Below are positions 55,553 through 64,000 of a stretch of DNA of 64,000 bases, piece after piece. A program made the translations under genes and the position numbers. Below the pieces are notes generated by a model, which was not told the DNA's origin, made no database searches, and was given only the letters and a program-made list of their open reading frames with translations. Position 1 is the first letter of the stretch. Each line of letters begins with the position of its first letter. The DNA is taken from contig NZ_JALNTW010000001.1 in assembly GCF_023161665.1 (NCBI RefSeq), positions 355,061 to 419,060 on the forward strand, given 5' to 3'. The DNA comes from Shewanella sp. 1CM18E. GTDB taxonomy: Bacteria; Pseudomonadota; Gammaproteobacteria; Enterobacterales; Shewanellaceae.

Positions 55553-55635
55553 ACGCGCACTCCAAACGAGACAGGCTTTAAAGCCAAGAAGTTTGCAGTA
55601 GCAAATCTAAGATTTACTTAACGTAATACTTAGTT

Positions 55636-55711
55636 GCCCGAATAGCTCAGTCGGTAGAGCAGAGGATTGAAAATCCTCGTGTCCCTGGTTCGATTCCGGG
55701 TTCGGGCACCA
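55636..55711 (+). tRNA. tRNA-Phe (GAA), copy 3
   Basis: Identical to copies 1 and 2, encoded CCA. Its leader is closer to that of unit 1 (CTTTAAAGCCAAGAAG). Confidence 0.98.
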
Positions 55712-55762
55712 ACATTTATTAATGAGTTTCATTATTTACTTAGTAACTTGTTAAGCAAATAA

Positions 55763-55838
<76 letters not shown>

Positions 55839-55845
55839 TAAAAAC

Positions 55846-55876
55846 AAAAAAGCCACTCAATCGAGTGGCTTTTTTG
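55846..55876 (+). terminator. Terminator of tRNA unit 3
   Basis: Same hairpin as unit 2, loop AATC. Confidence 0.9.
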
Positions 55877-56220
55877 TATCTAAAATTCATGGGGCTCAGC
55901 CGCAATTATTGCATGGATACAACTTTTATAAGCCCCTTATGCTTTAGTCCAATTCTACTTTTCAGTTCCACTTATGTGACTACTTATGTGTCAGCATTCA
56001 TACCAATACTCATTAAAGCCCTTCAATAGCTGTATAGCAGACAATCTTATTTCACATCATCAATCTTGTTAGATTAAGAGAACTGCTTTTATAGCGGCTT
56101 TTAAGCGAGTAGCAGTACAACTGCGATCATACTTAGTGTAATCATTCTTCATGTGCTAATAGTTAAGTAAGAACAGTTGACCACTACACCTGCTTATACA
56201 TAAAGTTTTTTATAGATGTA
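55877..56220. other. Intergenic region before the nag cluster, no gene seen
   Basis: AT-rich, no frame or RNA recognised. ATACCAATA at 56000 is a weak echo of the MITE end and is not called. Confidence 0.4.
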
Positions 56221-56246
56221 AAAAAGGAGCCTTAAGGCTCCTTTTC
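56221..56246. terminator. Terminator after nagP
   Basis: AAAAGGAGCC / GGCTCCTTTT stem with a 4-base loop, 18 bases after the nagP stop; symmetrical. Confidence 0.85.
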
Positions 56247-56263
56247 AAGTTGTTTTTGATGGA

Positions 56264-57580
56264 TTACTTCCAGCTACGCATCTTATGGCCTTTTAGGGCA
56301 TAGAATAAAATAAATAAGTAGCATGGTAAGCCAACCCAATAAGCAATCTGAGTATTGTCAGCAAAATGAGCAACCTTACCAAATACTAGCGGTAGGATAG
56401 CACCACCAGAAATACCCATAATTAATAATGCTGAGCCTTGGGCTGTGTATTTACCTAGACCTTCTAGCGCTAGTGGCCAAATCGCTGGCCAAACAAGTGC
56501 ATGTGCTAGACCCATTAAGGCTACAAAAGTCACAGTATCAGGAATAACAGGAATACCACTCCAGCCCCACAATATGTCGGCCATCATAGTGCTTTCGCGA
56601 GATCCTAGCGCTGCACCAGCAACACATAAAATACCAGCAAGCGCTGAACCTAATAGTGCTTTTTCTTGGCTAATAAACTTAGGAATACAAGTCACACCTA
56701 TGATGTAACCTATCACCATAAACACCATGGTATATGATGTTAGTGAAGCGAAATTATTCACCCCTAACGTTTCACCGTATAGACCAATGGTATCGCCAGC
56801 GATAACTTCAACACCTACATAAGCAAATAATGCAATTGCGCCTAATACCACTTGTGGGAAATGAGTGATGCTGCCCTTTTCTTGATGCTCTTCTTCACCT
56901 TCGAACTCTAACTCTGGTAGAGAAGAAAATTTAACTAGGCCGATCAAGAATGCAAGTGCAATCGCCATATATACGTAAGGCATTACAAGGCGTGATGACA
57001 ATTCACTGATCTGTGCCTGACGCTCTGCTTCAGAAAGTGCGGCTAGATGTTCAGCTGTAAAGTTTTCAAAACCAGATAACACTAACGCAGTAAATAATAT
57101 TGGTACGATTACGCCAGCACCTTTATTAATTAGCCCCATAATACTAATACGCATTGCCGCACTTTCTTTCGGGCCGATATGCACTACATACGGGTTAGAC
57201 GCTGTTTGTAAAATGGTTAAACCTGTACCAAGTACAAACAAAGCACCTAAGAATAAAATATAGTTAGCGCTTTGTGCTGCTGGAATAAACAGCAACGAAC
57301 CTACCACCATAATGGCTAGGCCTATTGCCATACCATTCTTGTAACCGGTCTTTTTCAGTATCGATGACATGGGTAATGCCATCACAGTGTAAGCAATATA
57401 AAAAGCAAACGTCACAAACAACGCTTGGAATTCATTAAGCTCACAAATAATTTTTAGAAATGGAATAAGTGAGCCATTAAGCCAAGTCACAAATCCGAAG
57501 ATAAAAAAGAGCACACCTATAATGGTCATAGGCAGTAAACTGCTCTTTGGGCTAGCTTGAGCCTGAGTCGTTGCTGTCAT
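56264..57580 (-). CDS. nagP: N-acetylglucosamine transporter NagP (MFS, FHS family)
   Basis: A 438-residue, 12-helix proton symporter of the fucose-galactose-glucose:H+ family. It begins MTIIGVLFFIFGFVTWLNGSLIPFLKIICELNEFQA, the family signature, with ILQTASNPYVVHIGPKESAAMRISI and GISGGAILPLVFGKVAH later. In Shewanella this transporter replaces the PTS for GlcNAc uptake. The cytosolic loop after helix 6 is Glu-rich (EFEGEEEHQEKGS). It has a probable NagR operator 215 bases upstream at 57795. Confidence 0.92.
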   Translation of the reverse strand: MTATTQAQASPKSSLLPMTIIGVLFFIFGFVTWLNGSLIPFLKIICELNEFQALFVTFAFYIAYTVMALPMSSILKKTGYKNGMAIGLAIMVVGSLLFIPAAQSANYILFLGALFVLGTGLTILQTASNPYVVHIGPKESAAMRISIMGLINKGAGVIVPILFTALVLSGFENFTAEHLAALSEAERQAQISELSSRLVMPYVYMAIALAFLIGLVKFSSLPELEFEGEEEHQEKGSITHFPQVVLGAIALFAYVGVEVIAGDTIGLYGETLGVNNFASLTSYTMVFMVIGYIIGVTCIPKFISQEKALLGSALAGILCVAGAALGSRESTMMADILWGWSGIPVIPDTVTFVALMGLAHALVWPAIWPLALEGLGKYTAQGSALLIMGISGGAILPLVFGKVAHFADNTQIAYWVGLPCYLFILFYALKGHKMRSWK

Positions 57581-57981
57581 GTATTTAACCTGCTTATTAT
57601 AGTAATTAATTTGATGATACCAGATTAAACTGCTATCCCATCCTTCATTAACTGTTACTTCGCATTACAGGCTGCTGCCTGCTTATTATTTCGCTATTGC
57701 ACTAAGTATCAGTGCCAATCCTTGTTGCTCACTATCGTCTGATTTATCCCTTTACCAGACCATTGTTTCATCGATGTTAAAACATTGAGAAAAAAAAGAC
57801 AACGCTGTCATTTTATTTTATTGATGCCTTCTACTTCTATCTTAATCGATCAACTGAACCTCTTTGGGTGCTCAATCTAATGAGTAAAACGCCGTATAGT
57901 TTGTAAAGCCATGCACTAAGACTCTAAATTTCGAATGCTCAACTAGAGTCTTATCTTTTCAGTTCAGCGAACAGAAAAGCA
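57581..57981. other. Intergenic region nagX / nagP
   Basis: Holds the nagP promoter and the operator at 57795-57812. A long imperfect stem (AAGACTCTA / TAGAGTCTT, 57919-57954) lies just after the nagX stop without a T-run on the coding strand, so it is a weak terminator at best. Confidence 0.5.
57795..57812. promoter_or_regulatory. Probable NagR operator upstream of nagP
   Basis: AAAGACAACGCTGTCATT is a near-perfect palindrome (one mismatch) and shares the GACA-rCGy-TGTCATT core with the site at 61513. Both lie upstream of nag genes. The LacI-type CG centre fits the NagR motif described for Shewanella. Confidence 0.75.
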
Positions 57982-59178
57982 CTATACCTTTACGAATACA
58001 CCACGTTTATACATCCAGTACAGCACTAACCACTGCACCAATAATAATGCTATTACTGCCATTAGCGTTTGCGCATTTTCTGGAAAGCTGTTGATTACGC
58101 CGCCAAAAACACTCTGCGCGGTGTACTTCCAGTTAACTATGCTGCTAGCGATATAAATCACGATAGAGTTACAGCCAATGACCGTGAAAAAGAACGCCCA
58201 TTTTTGCACTTTGAGCACATCAATAACGGCATAAAATAGTGCTAACAGCAAAATACTCCATCCCGCAGTGACTAAAGTAAAACTGCTAGTCCACAGCGTC
58301 TTATTAACAGGAATAAGCGGCGAGACTAACCAGCCGATAGCAACTAGAGCTACACCGGCAGCAGATAATAACCCAACCTTAAACCACTCACCTTTTACAT
58401 GGGGCTTCACAATAAAGTGGCCAACAAATACACCGAATAAACCATTTACAACAGCTGGTATCGTCGACAAAATCCCCTCTGGATCGACTGCTGCGCCTTG
58501 ATATGTAATACCCGGTAATAACAGCGTATCAATCGCTGCGTTAATAGAACCGGTTGCGCTAAACGCACCGCTATCATCTAAGGTGATGAAAGGAAAAGCT
58601 TGCAGCAGTGCATAACCAATTAAAATGGCGATAGCTGTAATAATTTGAGTGCGTAAACTAGTATGCCAAACCAATAAAGCACAGAAGAACCATGCAAAAG
58701 CAATGCGTCCGAGCACACTAGCATAACGGATCTCACCTGCTGCAAAAGGAGCACCTGTTCCCCAGCCATGGTTGTATATCACTCCAAACAGCAGCAATAA
58801 AAGCAGTCGCTTAATCGCATGCTGATATAAAGGCTTACGCTGAGATAAAGGTAACTTGTCTAATCGCTTTGGCGATAAGCCAAGGGCTACACCAGAAAGG
58901 AAAATAAATAATGGAAAGATTAAATCGTAGAAGGTGAAGCCATGCCAAGCACTGTGATGCATTTGCGCATCGAACCATTTAAAGCCTGCCCAGCCAGTCA
59001 AGATAAGTAAAGCCGCAAATAAAGCTTCGCCACCTAAGATCCAGAACATATCAAAACCACGTAGTGCATCAAGTGATTTTAATCTGAGTTTTTTTACCGG
59101 CTTACTATTAGCTTGTTCAGCAACCTTAGCAGAGTTTGTTGTAGAGTCAGCTGACGAATTATTAATTATTGTTGTCAT
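57982..59178 (-). CDS. nagX: NagX, DUF5009 / heparan-alpha-glucosaminide acetyltransferase-like membrane protein
   Basis: 398 residues with about ten membrane helices. After a 30-residue Lys/Asn-rich cytoplasmic start comes RLKSLDALRGFDMFWILGGEALFAALL, the signature of the HGSNAT/YeiB-like acyltransferase family, then FTFYDLIFPLFIFLSGVALGLSPKR. The family transfers acetyl groups across membranes to glucosamine ends of polysaccharide. In Shewanella nag loci this gene is recurrent, but its precise role in GlcNAc use is not proven. Located between nagA and nagP. Confidence 0.88.
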   Translation of the reverse strand: MTTIINNSSADSTTNSAKVAEQANSKPVKKLRLKSLDALRGFDMFWILGGEALFAALLILTGWAGFKWFDAQMHHSAWHGFTFYDLIFPLFIFLSGVALGLSPKRLDKLPLSQRKPLYQHAIKRLLLLLLFGVIYNHGWGTGAPFAAGEIRYASVLGRIAFAWFFCALLVWHTSLRTQIITAIAILIGYALLQAFPFITLDDSGAFSATGSINAAIDTLLLPGITYQGAAVDPEGILSTIPAVVNGLFGVFVGHFIVKPHVKGEWFKVGLLSAAGVALVAIGWLVSPLIPVNKTLWTSSFTLVTAGWSILLLALFYAVIDVLKVQKWAFFFTVIGCNSIVIYIASSIVNWKYTAQSVFGGVINSFPENAQTLMAVIALLLVQWLVLYWMYKRGVFVKV

Positions 59179-59227
59179 CTAAACTGCCTTTTATATTATT
59201 TTTAGTTTGGCTTTATCAAGATAAAGC

Positions 59228-59258
59228 AAAGCCTCTTTAGTTGTCACTACAGAGGCTT
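59228..59258 (-). terminator. Possible terminator between nagA and nagX
   Basis: AAGCCTCT / AGAGGCTT stem with a 13-base loop. On the minus strand it is followed by TGCTTTATC, a poor T-run, so read-through to nagX is possible. Confidence 0.45.
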
Positions 59259-59320
59259 ATATTGTTTTATCTAGCTCTTGTTAACAGTGCTAACACTTGT
59301 CTTTTATTCACAAGCAATCA

Positions 59321-60454
59321 CTAACCTTTAAAGACCAGCTCACCACCAATGTAGGTACGCCCCACTTTATAGTTATCGTCAACAAGCACTAGATCAGCAC
59401 GACTGCCTATCGTTAGAGTGCCCATTTTATCACTTAAACCAAGATATTGAGCAGGATAAAGCGACGCCATGCGTATTGCTTCATCAGGAGTTAACCCCAG
59501 CATATTAATGCTATTAGCGACAGCGCCTGCCATATCAAGCACACAGCCCGCTAACTCACCGGTGACGGCGTTAAGCCTATCGCCCACTCTTAATACTTGA
59601 GTACCGAAAAGCTCAAAGCTAACTTCATCATCAAGCCCTACAGGCGGCATAGCATCTGTTACTAGCATGACTTTGCCTTTAGGTTTTGCATTAATCGCTA
59701 CCCGCGCTGAGGCTGGATGAACATGATGGCCGTCAACAATTAAGCCGCACCAAGCATCTTTACTTTCAAGCGCAGCGCCAACCATACCTGGGTTTCTCGA
59801 ATCCAATGGCGACATTGCATTAAATAGATGGGTAAAGCCATTGGCACCAGCAGCAAGTGCAGCCTTTACAGTGTCATAATCAGCGTTTGAATGACCTAAA
59901 CAGACTTTCACACCCGCATCGACCAATGCCTTAATAACATCTGTAGAAACATTTTCAGGGGCAAGAGTAACCACTTTTATACCTAGATCTTGGCGACAGA
60001 ATATATCTAACTCAGCATCTGAAATACGGCGAATGAAAGGTTGTGGGTGAACGCCTTTTTTAGGCACACTTAAATGCGGCCCTTCAAAATGTACACCAAC
60101 GACACCTGCAGTTTTCGCTTCAAGCGCTGCAGCAACTGCATCAGCAGCTTGATGCATTACACTTACATCGTCAGTAATTAATGTTGGTAAAAAAGCGGTA
60201 GTACCAAACTTTGCATGGGCCTGACCAATTTCAGCAATGCCTTGCACACTTGGAGACGCATTAAATAACACCCCACCGCCGCCATTAACTTGGACGTCAA
60301 TGAAACCTGGCGTAATCAAACCATTTACCCGCGACTCGTTCGCACCTTGTGCGGTATCAAATGCCACGATATGGCCGTCTTCAAACGTGATTGGCAAGTC
60401 AGTATGGAAGCTTTGTCCATCGAACACGCGATCTGCAATTATCGTCTGTTTCAT
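59321..60454 (-). CDS. nagA: N-acetylglucosamine-6-phosphate deacetylase
   Basis: Converts GlcNAc-6-phosphate to glucosamine-6-phosphate and acetate. 377 residues from the ATG at 60454 (MKQTIIADRVFDG); an upstream in-frame start gives an unrelated 18-residue extension. Amidohydrolase blocks: LITPGFIDVQVNGGGGVLFN (metal-binding Asp/His-like loop), VVGVHFEGPHLS (metal Glu), VCLGHSNADYDTVKAALAAGANGFTHLFNAMSPL (metal His residues) and VMLVTDAMPPVGL (catalytic Asp). It follows nagK by 67 bases on the same strand. Confidence 0.94.
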   Translation of the reverse strand: MKQTIIADRVFDGQSFHTDLPITFEDGHIVAFDTAQGANESRVNGLITPGFIDVQVNGGGGVLFNASPSVQGIAEIGQAHAKFGTTAFLPTLITDDVSVMHQAADAVAAALEAKTAGVVGVHFEGPHLSVPKKGVHPQPFIRRISDAELDIFCRQDLGIKVVTLAPENVSTDVIKALVDAGVKVCLGHSNADYDTVKAALAAGANGFTHLFNAMSPLDSRNPGMVGAALESKDAWCGLIVDGHHVHPASARVAINAKPKGKVMLVTDAMPPVGLDDEVSFELFGTQVLRVGDRLNAVTGELAGCVLDMAGAVANSINMLGLTPDEAIRMASLYPAQYLGLSDKMGTLTIGSRADLVLVDDNYKVGRTYIGGELVFKG

Positions 60455-60521
60455 CTTATTCTCACTTACTAAAATATGCTGCGGCGATAACATCAAGCCG
60501 CGATACATAGAGTTAATTTAG

Positions 60522-61421
60522 TTAGGCTTTGGCGTGCTGCTGCTGCTTTGCAAAGAAGGCTGCGCCCCACTCTGGTGGCTGTAAAATAGGAGATGTTTTA
60601 GCTAACACATCTTCATCAAGCCAAGGTGACAATGGCTCAGCTAAACCGCCAATCATTGAAAACCGTGGCGGATTAATCGCAAATAGTTTTCGAGCTAACT
60701 CACTAATATAACCGGCGCCTTCAGTAACGATATCTAAAGCAACACTATCTTTTTCTGAAGCGCTTTCAAATACAACTCTTGCTAATTTGGCGTAAGTACT
60801 TGATGACTGGCCAGCCAAATTCTCAACAATGCCTAATGCGTTATTAACGCCGAAATAATCAAACAAGCGTTGGCTAAGCAGTGTTTTCTCACCAAAACCA
60901 TCTAGATCTAGTAACGCGCACTCACCCGCTTTAAGGCCTAACCATGCTCCACTGCCTTTATCACCAAGTGCAAATCCGTGACCACCAAGAAATAGCTCTT
61001 GTTCTGCAACTCGCGCATAACCACAAGAGCCAGTGCCAGTAATGATTACAGCGCCCTCTTCGCCTTGATGAGCGCCAATACATGCAGTGTGCAGATCGGT
61101 AGTTAAATACATACTCGCAAATGGATGTTGCCAATTGGCGATATCTTGATACAACCTCGGCACATTAACGCCCGCTAAACCTAGACCGGCGATTAAGCGT
61201 TTGCTATCACTTGGCGCTAAGCCTGCATCAGCTAATGCAAGCTGAGTTGACTCTTCAATTGATTGAAACGTTTGAGCTAGGCCATGAAGTGGATTCGCGC
61301 GACCCGCGACTCCAGTGCCTAATATACGATAGTCACTAGTGTAAATAGTTGCACGGCACTTGCTACCGCCGCCGTCGATCCCTATGTAAAGGGACTCTTC
61401 TTTCGTCTGGCTCATGCCCAT
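60522..61421 (-). CDS. nagK: N-acetylglucosamine kinase (BadF/BadG/BcrA/BcrD family)
   Basis: Phosphorylates GlcNAc at C6 after import by a non-PTS transporter. 299 residues from the ATG at 61421, which has AGAGG six bases upstream. ATPase-fold blocks: LYIGIDGGGSKCRATIYTSD (phosphate 1), LGTGVAGRANPL, AVIITGTGSCGYARV (phosphate 2), GDKGSGAWLGLKAG and SMIGGLAEPLSPWL (adenosine). Shewanella uses this family in place of the classical NagK. It is the first gene of the nagK-nagA unit. Confidence 0.91.
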   Translation of the reverse strand: MGMSQTKEESLYIGIDGGGSKCRATIYTSDYRILGTGVAGRANPLHGLAQTFQSIEESTQLALADAGLAPSDSKRLIAGLGLAGVNVPRLYQDIANWQHPFASMYLTTDLHTACIGAHQGEEGAVIITGTGSCGYARVAEQELFLGGHGFALGDKGSGAWLGLKAGECALLDLDGFGEKTLLSQRLFDYFGVNNALGIVENLAGQSSSTYAKLARVVFESASEKDSVALDIVTEGAGYISELARKLFAINPPRFSMIGGLAEPLSPWLDEDVLAKTSPILQPPEWGAAFFAKQQQHAKA

Positions 61422-61512
61422 GACAGACCTCTTTATCGTTCTCATTCTTCAACTGCAGAATGGGTGTAGACTTTATATAAAAGCCACTAAGTTAATTCCA
61501 TGTTACAACAAT

Positions 61513-61530
61513 AATGACAGCGTTGTCATT
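61513..61530. promoter_or_regulatory. Probable NagR operator upstream of nagK
   Basis: AATGACAGCGTTGTCATT is an 18-base palindrome with only the central pair mismatched, sharing its core with 57795-57812. It lies about 90 bases before the nagK start and just after the hexosaminidase terminator. Confidence 0.78.
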
Positions 61531-61557
61531 TGTTTTTTAAACTTGCCAAACAAAACA

Positions 61558-61596
61558 TAAAAAACGCAGCAACACCAAAGATGCTGCCGCGTTCAA
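61558..61596 (-). terminator. Rho-independent terminator after the hexosaminidase
   Basis: On the minus strand: AACGCGGCAGCA / TGTTGCTGCGTT stem, short loop, then TTTTTT. 50 bases after the stop. Confidence 0.85.
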
Positions 61597-61644
61597 GCTT
61601 AGTTATTACTTACATGCCTAACATAAACACCTGTTAGGCATTTG

Positions 61645-64000
61645 TTATTTAACAACGAGAGTACGCCCTTTACGCTTACCGTCAGCAGCAATCACTCGCA
61701 CTTCAACAGGAGCAGTAACCTCAATGCCCTCTTTATATGCCAACCAATCGCCTCCAGTTGTGCGATATTCAATATCAAGCCCAGGGAAAATCACATTGGC
61801 AAACAGCTTACCGTCTTTTATTACTGCACCTGGAGTCGGTACACGATAAGCAATATCGGCTTTATCTAACTTAAGCAGCTCTTTAGCACCTACAGTGTTG
61901 GCGACTCGATACCAGTCTTCAGCCTGAGCTTGGCGCATCTCTTGAGTAAAGAAACCGCTCTGCTGATTGTAAACCGCGCCTTGATACTGATAAGCCACTT
62001 CCCATTCAGGCTTATGCCATGCTCGCTCAGCTAGCATTAGCACCCTTGGGTACATCATGTATTCAGCCACATCATCACTGCGGACGGTCTCACTCCAAAG
62101 CTGACCTTGGATCCCTGCAAAACCGATAGACTGTTTTAATGGGCTACTGGTGACTTTACCTGATTCATCTTTTTGAATGGTATCGTCAGCCTCAAATGGC
62201 AGATTCTCAATATCGGTCCACTGCTCTGCATTTGCCGGCAAGTTCCCCGGCATAAAGCTGTGGATCTTTTTTGAGTTAGTATTGCGGCTCGCCCAGTAAT
62301 AGCCATGCTCTTTAGGGTCTGCCTCATAAGGGAAGTCAAAATACAAAACTTCTGGCTGACTTAATACCGCATGCCAACCCAAGTTTGCTTGTTGATGTGC
62401 TCGCTTGTGTCCGCCATGGGCAACAACATCCCAGATATTAGACTGCGCTTTGCTTGGCATATTCTCCGGACGAGTATGGCTCATACCATCACTCCAGCCC
62501 GCAGCTTCTATACCTTTATCAGCCAATAACTTAGCGGTTCTTTCGATAAAGTATGCCCCTAGCTCGTCCATGCTAGTGACTCCTTTGTCATTATTTGCGA
62601 CAAAAGCCTTACAAAGCGGAGACTCAATCCAAGCCCCTGCGGTTTCATCAGCACCTATATGATATAAATCAAGTGGCACACCTGCCGCTTTGTGCATAGC
62701 CGCTATTTCATCAATCACCTTATCAATAAAGGTGAAGGTGGACTCCATACACACATTTAAGGTGTTGTCATTGTAATACTGGATTGATGAGTAAACGGTT
62801 TCGTCTTGGCTGTCAGATAGCAAAAATTGATCTGCCGCTTGCTGGTCACCTTGGGCAACTAACTTACGGTACCTTGACTCCATCGACTTAATCGCCGCGC
62901 GAGAATGTCCAGGCATATCCATCGATGGGATCACCTGTATTTGTCTTGCGTTCGCGTATTTAAGAATTTCGATATAATCTGCTTTGCTGTAGTAACCATT
63001 CACTTTAGCGTCGCTAAATGGCCCACTACCAAGTTGTGGCAATAAACAAGTATCTTCATTTAGGTCGTGACAACGCTTGCTGCCCACCTCTGTTAACTCT
63101 GGTAGACCGTCAATTTCTAAACGCCAACCTTCATCATCAGCCATATGAAGATGTAACTTATTTAGCTTATAGGCTGCCATTTGATCTAACAGATCTAGAA
63201 TTAACTGCTTACTATGGAAGTTACGTGAAACATCAACATGCATGCCACGAAAGTCATAGCGAGGAGAATCGCTTACTATGACAGGACTGACGGTCAGTTC
63301 ATTGGCATCAACTAAAGCCGCTATTGAGGCTAAACCGTAAGAGAAACCAGCGTTATCTGCGGCAAAGATTTGGATCTTGTCTGCCGAAATATCCAAATGA
63401 TACTGGCCTGCAGCAGTACTTGAAGTTAATGGTAATAACTCTGTCTGAATACCTTGCTCGCTTTGACCTACACCAATACGTGCAAGCCTTTGTAAAGCCG
63501 CTTCAACAACTGACGGTTCAACGTCATTGAACAGCAGGTTTAACCCCGGTTTTAATGAAACTGCAGGCTTATCAGCTTTAACTGCTAGCTTGGTTGGCGT
63601 GGGTAAAATGCTATTAGTAGCTAATGCAGCATTAACCGGTGTGTCGAGGTTATTTTTGTACAGTACGCTACTTGTTGCCCATTCAAGTTTATCTGTCTCG
63701 CGGCGCTTATATTGGGTTTCACTGTCAGTGAACGCGGTAACATACGGGCGTACTTCCATCCCAGTTTCAGGGTCTACGCCTAATTGTGTACTACGAATAA
63801 TGACCGGTTCTAAACCGTCAGCAACAATGTAATAGTTTGGCATAGCGTCGATTTCAGATAATTGCCAAAGCTCTCCACGAAATTGGATTGTAGTTGTTTG
63901 ACCTTTTTTAAGGCCTTTAAAACCCGCGGCAGGTGTTATTTTGTGCAGATCACCTTGCACTCGAGTGATCGCAAACTCATCGCCAACAATGCTTTGGATC
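61645..64000 (-). CDS. Beta-N-acetylhexosaminidase (GH20, chitobiase-type), 5' end outside the window
   Basis: Releases GlcNAc from chito-oligosaccharides, probably in the periplasm or outer membrane. The frame is open to base 64000, so at least 784 residues are here and the signal peptide and first part lie beyond. Domains in order: CHB_HEX carbohydrate-binding start (ITPAAGFKGLKKGQTTTIQFRGELWQLSE), GH20 N-domain, catalytic barrel with DVSRNFHSKQLILDLLDQMAAYKLNKLHLHMADDEGWRLEI and the Asp-Glu pair in YHIGADETAGAW, and the C-terminal CHB_HEX_C (YRTTGGDWLAY, VRVIAADGKRKGRTL). It feeds the nag genes downstream. Confidence 0.93.
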   Translation of the reverse strand, partial: IQSIVGDEFAITRVQGDLHKITPAAGFKGLKKGQTTTIQFRGELWQLSEIDAMPNYYIVADGLEPVIIRSTQLGVDPETGMEVRPYVTAFTDSETQYKRRETDKLEWATSSVLYKNNLDTPVNAALATNSILPTPTKLAVKADKPAVSLKPGLNLLFNDVEPSVVEAALQRLARIGVGQSEQGIQTELLPLTSSTAAGQYHLDISADKIQIFAADNAGFSYGLASIAALVDANELTVSPVIVSDSPRYDFRGMHVDVSRNFHSKQLILDLLDQMAAYKLNKLHLHMADDEGWRLEIDGLPELTEVGSKRCHDLNEDTCLLPQLGSGPFSDAKVNGYYSKADYIEILKYANARQIQVIPSMDMPGHSRAAIKSMESRYRKLVAQGDQQAADQFLLSDSQDETVYSSIQYYNDNTLNVCMESTFTFIDKVIDEIAAMHKAAGVPLDLYHIGADETAGAWIESPLCKAFVANNDKGVTSMDELGAYFIERTAKLLADKGIEAAGWSDGMSHTRPENMPSKAQSNIWDVVAHGGHKRAHQQANLGWHAVLSQPEVLYFDFPYEADPKEHGYYWASRNTNSKKIHSFMPGNLPANAEQWTDIENLPFEADDTIQKDESGKVTSSPLKQSIGFAGIQGQLWSETVRSDDVAEYMMYPRVLMLAERAWHKPEWEVAYQYQGAVYNQQSGFFTQEMRQAQAEDWYRVANTVGAKELLKLDKADIAYRVPTPGAVIKDGKLFANVIFPGLDIEYRTTGGDWLAYKEGIEVTAPVEVRVIAADGKRKGRTLVVK

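Noticed and set aside
57917..57956. Terminator after nagX
   Set aside because: The stem is good but there is no T-run on the coding strand and the loop is long, so it is described only as a hairpin.

Overview
The window looks like chromosomal DNA of a marine Shewanella or a close relative. The evidence is gene content and order: a NagP/NagX/NagA/NagK non-PTS N-acetylglucosamine locus, the malQ-glgB-glgX glycogen cluster, a Fe-type alcohol dehydrogenase, and the block yqgE-ruvX-hemH-pilU-pilT-yggS-proC-yggT-yggU-rdgB-hemW ... yggN-glsB-yggL-trmB-mutY-yggX, which follows the familiar gammaproteobacterial order. Base composition is moderately AT-rich. No integrase, transposase, CRISPR array or phage gene was seen. 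Both ends cut through genes: glgX at the left and a GH20 hexosaminidase at the right.

Layout. 1-8.4 kb: glycogen/maltodextrin enzymes (malQ, glgB, glgX on the minus strand) and a divergent alcohol dehydrogenase with a CRP/FNR-like site. 8.4-16 kb: a candidate small RNA, a zinc-ribbon protein, an RND efflux pair without an outer-membrane partner, a hypothetical protein and a type II NADH dehydrogenase. 16.1-19.9 kb is the most accessory stretch: a TIR-like nucleotide-binding-domain protein and a secreted Cys-rich tandem-repeat protein, each followed by an attC-like inverted repeat as in integron cassettes, and bounded by interspersed palindromic repeats. 19.9-32.8 kb: a small lipoprotein, a thioesterase, two tandem alkaline phosphatases behind a Pho-box-like site, threonine aldolase, a TRIC/YicG channel, MscS, an OmpA-like protein, a PACE efflux protein with its divergent LysR regulator, a leucine-rich-repeat protein, a DUF4136 lipoprotein and a Fur-box-controlled small membrane protein.

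32.9-52.9 kb: housekeeping genes for translation (YciH, TrmB, YggL), DNA repair (RuvX, MutY), haem (HemH, HemW), twitching motility (PilT, PilU), PLP homeostasis and proline synthesis, nucleotide-pool cleaning (RdgB), glutaminase, YggX, YceI and cytochrome b561. 53.1-55.9 kb: three near-identical tRNA-Phe/tRNA-Thr transcription units, each with its own promoter and terminator, interrupted by a MITE and a mini-MITE. 56.2-64 kb: chitin/GlcNAc catabolism (nagP, nagX, nagA, nagK and a GH20 hexosaminidase), with two matching 18-bp palindromes that are probable NagR operators.

How the genes work together: the hexosaminidase releases GlcNAc from chito-oligosaccharides, NagP imports it, NagK phosphorylates it and NagA deacetylates the product. 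The deaminase (nagB-like) and the regulator are not in the window. MalQ, GlgB and GlgX rearrange, branch and debranch alpha-glucans. The candidate for a little-described system is the cassette pair at 16.4-18.7 kb. All functional calls come from reading motifs and context; no database search was run.
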